Source: Actinomycetes bacterium
GTDB taxonomy: Bacteria > Actinomycetota > Thermoleophilia > RBG-16-64-13
Reading direction: 5' to 3'
Assembly (NCBI GenBank): GCA_021815245.1
Contig: JAKAHF010000085.1
Span: 1-7,656, forward strand
Length of the DNA stretch: 7,656 nucleotides
Position numbers and translations under genes: made by a program. Under the pieces are notes generated by a model. It had not been told where the DNA came from and made no database searches. It saw only the letters and a list, made by a program, of their open reading frames with translations. Shown here in pieces: positions 6,301-7,656 of this stretch (position 1 is the first letter of the stretch; the number at the start of each line of letters is the position of its first letter).

Positions 6301-6959
6301 CTCTGGGCCTCTACGTCAGCTCGCATCCGCTCAAAGACATCCGCCACCACGTGGCCCGCGAGGCCGGGCACCTGATCTCGCAGTTGAACGAGGCGCCCGA
6401 TGGCACCATCACCACCATCATCGGCATGGTAAGCACGGTCAAGCGCATCACAACCAAGAAGTCGGGCGAACTGATGGCGTTCGTCACCATAGAAGGCCTC
6501 GAGGGCACCGTGGAGGTCGTGGCCTTTCCGGCCTTGTACCAGGACAACAAGGAATTGCTGGTCGAGGACAAGGTCGTCAAAGTCAAGGGCCGGATCGACC
6601 ACAAGGACGAGACCGAGACCAAATTCATCCCACTGCAGGTCGAAGCCTTCGTGCCCAAGACCGGTCTCGAGCCGCTCGCCCTCTTGCTCGACGGCGACGC
6701 CTATCCGGCGACCGTCATCGACGATCTCAAAGGCATCCTCAAGCGCTTCCCGGGCAAGTGCTCGGTCGACATGCACGTGCAACTGGGCGAGACGGCCCGG
6801 TGCCTGCGCCTGGGTGAAGGCTTCAGAGTCGATCCGCAGCCGACCTTGTTCGCCGAGCTCAAGGTGCTGCTGGGCGACGGATGCGTCTATCAAGGCACCG
6901 ACAAGCCGCAGTTCATGCGTAGCGGGGGCGGCGGCCAGCTCAACAGCCTCGCCAGCTAG
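3387..6959 (+). CDS. dnaE: DNA polymerase III subunit alpha (replicative polymerase)
   Basis: 1190 residues from TTG at 3387, close to the size of E. coli DnaE (1160) and mycobacterial DnaE1. It is the catalytic subunit of the replisome, acting with the beta clamp and clamp loader. Domains in order: a PHP domain (about 24-230) with all nine expected metal ligands (H27, H29, D36, H61, E86, H105, C155, D223, H225); the C-family polymerase core with GPGRGSAAGS (373-382), PDIDIDF (414-420; catalytic D415 and D417) and KMDFLGLR (third Asp, D569); fingers with YQEQ (from 689) and a GKK element near 717; FNKSHAACYALIAYRTAYLK; helix-hairpin-helix FGLSAVKNVG (835-844); an internal clamp-binding motif QASIF (922-926, compare QADMF in E. 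coli); a disordered Gly/Asn-rich stretch; and an OB fold (about 1010-1085). The complete PHP site implies built-in 3'-5' proofreading, as in mycobacteria. GTG 3411 is an alternative start. Nothing is truncated. Confidence 0.97.
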   Translation: MSASPDAAVEHQAEVVERPSCDFCHLHVHTHYSALDGACKVDDLVKRAAELGMPALAITDHGVLSGIIQFYLQCKAKGVKPIIGLEAYVVEDRFRKEGQNEERWHLTLLAKDDTGYRNLLKLGSAAFLEGYYYKPRMDYSILRQHSDGLICLSGCASGRLSKALQNGQIAQAEVEVDRLADIFGRENIYLEMQETGISDLADINPRLVQLAEKTGLKLVATNDVHYLREDDATAHDVLLCIQTGSRLSEENRMRFSSEAFYLKSEAEMLEAFPDHPEALATTMEIADRCNVEIELEGMLIPYFPVPEGYDEKSYLREQCEKGLVRRFGDAVTPAIRERLESELAVVEKMGFPGYFLIVWDFVTYAKTNGIPVGPGRGSAAGSLVSYLLGITDLDPIKYDLLFERFLNPDRISMPDIDIDFSVVGREKVIDYVANKYGRDRVAQIATFGTIKARQAIRDAARVMDVPYGQADRIAKLVPEVLNITLDACLADPKCELKIAYDAEDQVREVVDMARPLEGLIRQDSIHAAGVVISKGSLTDHLPLMQKGDAEVVTQVSMGDVEKLGLLKMDFLGLRNLDIIDQAVKIIRAEGNPDFDIETIPLDDATTYQMLAKGDSIGVFQFESSGMREAMRDIRPTLFDDLIALVALYRPGPMEFIPEYARNKRNPEGIKFEDPRLEPIIGPTYGVAIYQEQLMAISKSIGGFTPAQADDLRKAIGKKIRAKMDLLEPKFREGAAASGTEPKVIDFLWGLMEKAGDYSFNKSHAACYALIAYRTAYLKANHPVQYMAALISSVMDTKDKVPFYVNVANDMGIEVLPPDINESVLDFRGIGDRIRFGLSAVKNVGETAIRNILDARDKDGPFHDLFDFCERVDMGVVNGRAIESLIKSGSMDSIGPSRRGMLLVMPQAMAHGKKMRADADKGQASIFDLMMAPADEDGAGANGNGRRSNGHPPVEVPSEDFSKEELLQLEKETLGLYVSSHPLKDIRHHVAREAGHLISQLNEAPDGTITTIIGMVSTVKRITTKKSGELMAFVTIEGLEGTVEVVAFPALYQDNKELLVEDKVVKVKGRIDHKDETETKFIPLQVEAFVPKTGLEPLALLLDGDAYPATVIDDLKGILKRFPGKCSVDMHVQLGETARCLRLGEGFRVDPQPTLFAELKVLLGDGCVYQGTDKPQFMRSGGGGQLNSLAS

Positions 6960-6989
6960 ACGGGCGACCGTCCGGCGGCGAGTCGAGCA

Positions 6990-7018
6990 TTGACGCTACG
7001 TCGCGGGGGCCGTAGCAT
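6990..7018 (+). promoter_or_regulatory. hisD promoter with an internal inverted repeat
   Basis: TTGACG (6990-6995; 5 of 6) and TAGCAT (7013-7018; 4 of 6) are spaced by 17 bases, predicting a start near 7025 and a short leader of about 33 bases. The inverted repeat GCTACG (6995-7000) and CGTAGC (7011-7016) joins the two boxes, a plausible operator position. The leader is too short for a classic histidine attenuator, and no His-rich leader peptide is seen. Confidence 0.55.
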
Positions 7019-7047
7019 CGCTGCACGAAAGTCTCGTAGCCCGTTCT

Positions 7048-7051
7048 GGAG
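7048..7051 (+). promoter_or_regulatory. hisD ribosome binding site
   Basis: GGAG within CTGGAGAC, 6 bases before ATG at 7058. It supports this ATG over any other nearby start. Confidence 0.6.
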
Positions 7052-7057
7052 ACACCC

Positions 7058-7656
7058 ATGAAGATCAAGGTCCTGACCGTATCGTCCATCGCAGCCGAGG
7101 TGTCGGCCCTGCGACCACCTGAAGCCTCGAGCCGTGAGATCGCCGATGTGGTGGCCGGCCTCGTCGCCGATGTGAGGGTCCGCGGCGATGAAGCCCTCGT
7201 GGAAGCGACCCGGCGTTTCGATTGGCCCGCGGCCGAAGTCACGACCCTCGCCGTGCCCTACGACGACATCGACGCCGCCGTGATCGAGCTCGACGCCGCT
7301 CTGCTCGAAGCCCTCGAGAACACGCGGAACAACTCCACCTTCTTCCACCGGCACGAGCTACGCGAGGACTGGCTGGGCACGGGCGACCAAGGGCAGGCGC
7401 TCGGCATCAGGCACCTGCCGGTGGAGAGGGCAGGTCTGTATGTGCCGGGCGGTCTAGGTTCGTATGCGTCGACTGTGGTGATGAACTCGGTGCCGGCTCT
7501 CGTGGCCGGGGTGCGCGAATTGGTAATATGCACGCCCGCCGGGCGCGACGGGTCGGTCAACCGTTCGGTACTCGCTGCCGCCGGTCTCATGGGCGTGCGC
7601 CGGGTGTTCCGCGTCGGCGGGGCCCAAGCGATCGCGGCCATGGCCTACGGCACCGA
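7058..7656 (+). CDS. hisD: Histidinol dehydrogenase, N-terminal part (3' truncated by window)
   Basis: 199 complete codons from ATG, preceded by GGAG at 7048-7051 with 6 bases of spacing; the frame is open to the window end. HisD is a Zn2+-dependent, NAD+-linked cytosolic enzyme that oxidises L-histidinol to L-histidine in two steps, the last reactions of histidine synthesis. The full protein is usually about 430 residues, so under half is present. Signatures: RGDEALVEATRRFD (42-55), VERAGLYVPGGLGSY (122-136, with the conserved tyrosine Y128 of the nucleotide site), VMNSVPALVAGV (141-152), and VFRVGGAQAIAAMAYGT (183-199, with Q190). The zinc ligands and catalytic Glu/His lie beyond the edge. 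It follows dnaE by 98 bases but has its own promoter. In many actinobacteria hisD opens a his operon (hisDCBHAF), which may continue outside the window. Confidence 0.95.
   Translation, partial: MKIKVLTVSSIAAEVSALRPPEASSREIADVVAGLVADVRVRGDEALVEATRRFDWPAAEVTTLAVPYDDIDAAVIELDAALLEALENTRNNSTFFHRHELREDWLGTGDQGQALGIRHLPVERAGLYVPGGLGSYASTVVMNSVPALVAGVRELVICTPAGRDGSVNRSVLAAAGLMGVRRVFRVGGAQAIAAMAYGT

Noticed and set aside
1..7656. CRISPR array search
   Set aside because: No regularly spaced repeats of 20-40 bases are seen. The only tandem repeat is the 15-bp pair in the cupin gene.

Overview
This is a G+C-rich chromosomal segment with compact, mostly co-directional genes, GTG/TTG starts and actinobacterial-style -35/-10 boxes. 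The DnaE protein carries a complete PHP metal site, like mycobacterial DnaE1. I infer a high-GC Actinomycetota member, perhaps a deep lineage such as Acidimicrobiia. The phylum guess is moderate and the class guess is weak.

Layout. (1) 1-553: the 3' end of a citramalate synthase/LeuA-type gene. (2) 604-1392 and 1389-2093: a fumarylacetoacetate hydrolase (FAH)-family enzyme overlapping by 4 bases with a Cupin_5/DUF985 protein, which looks translationally coupled. (3) 2141-2290: no protein gene. Instead there is a good sigma70-type promoter (TTGACT-17-GATAAT), about 80 bases able to form several hairpins and a three-way junction, then an intrinsic-terminator-like hairpin. I read this as a small structured RNA gene of about 115 nt. 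(4) 2246-3142, minus strand: a DUF3800 protein in visibly lower-GC DNA, convergent with the RNA and overlapping its terminator. (5) 3143-3386: a divergent regulatory region. (6) 3387-6959: the replicative DNA polymerase III alpha subunit, DnaE. (7) 6990-7656: a promoter and the first 199 codons of hisD (histidinol dehydrogenase), cut by the window end.

Most of the window is housekeeping: branched-chain amino-acid synthesis, small-acid catabolism, replication and histidine synthesis. The accessory part is the cassette at about 2141-3240, where a lower-GC DUF3800 gene lies tail-to-tail with a compact RNA gene. As I recall, comparative genomics has reported several distinct candidate structured RNA motifs near DUF3800 genes (the 'DUF3800-I to -XI' motifs), with unknown function. 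This locus fits that pattern and is the best candidate here for an undescribed RNA-protein system. I cannot say whether this RNA matches a named motif. Its transcription and any partnership with the protein are inference.
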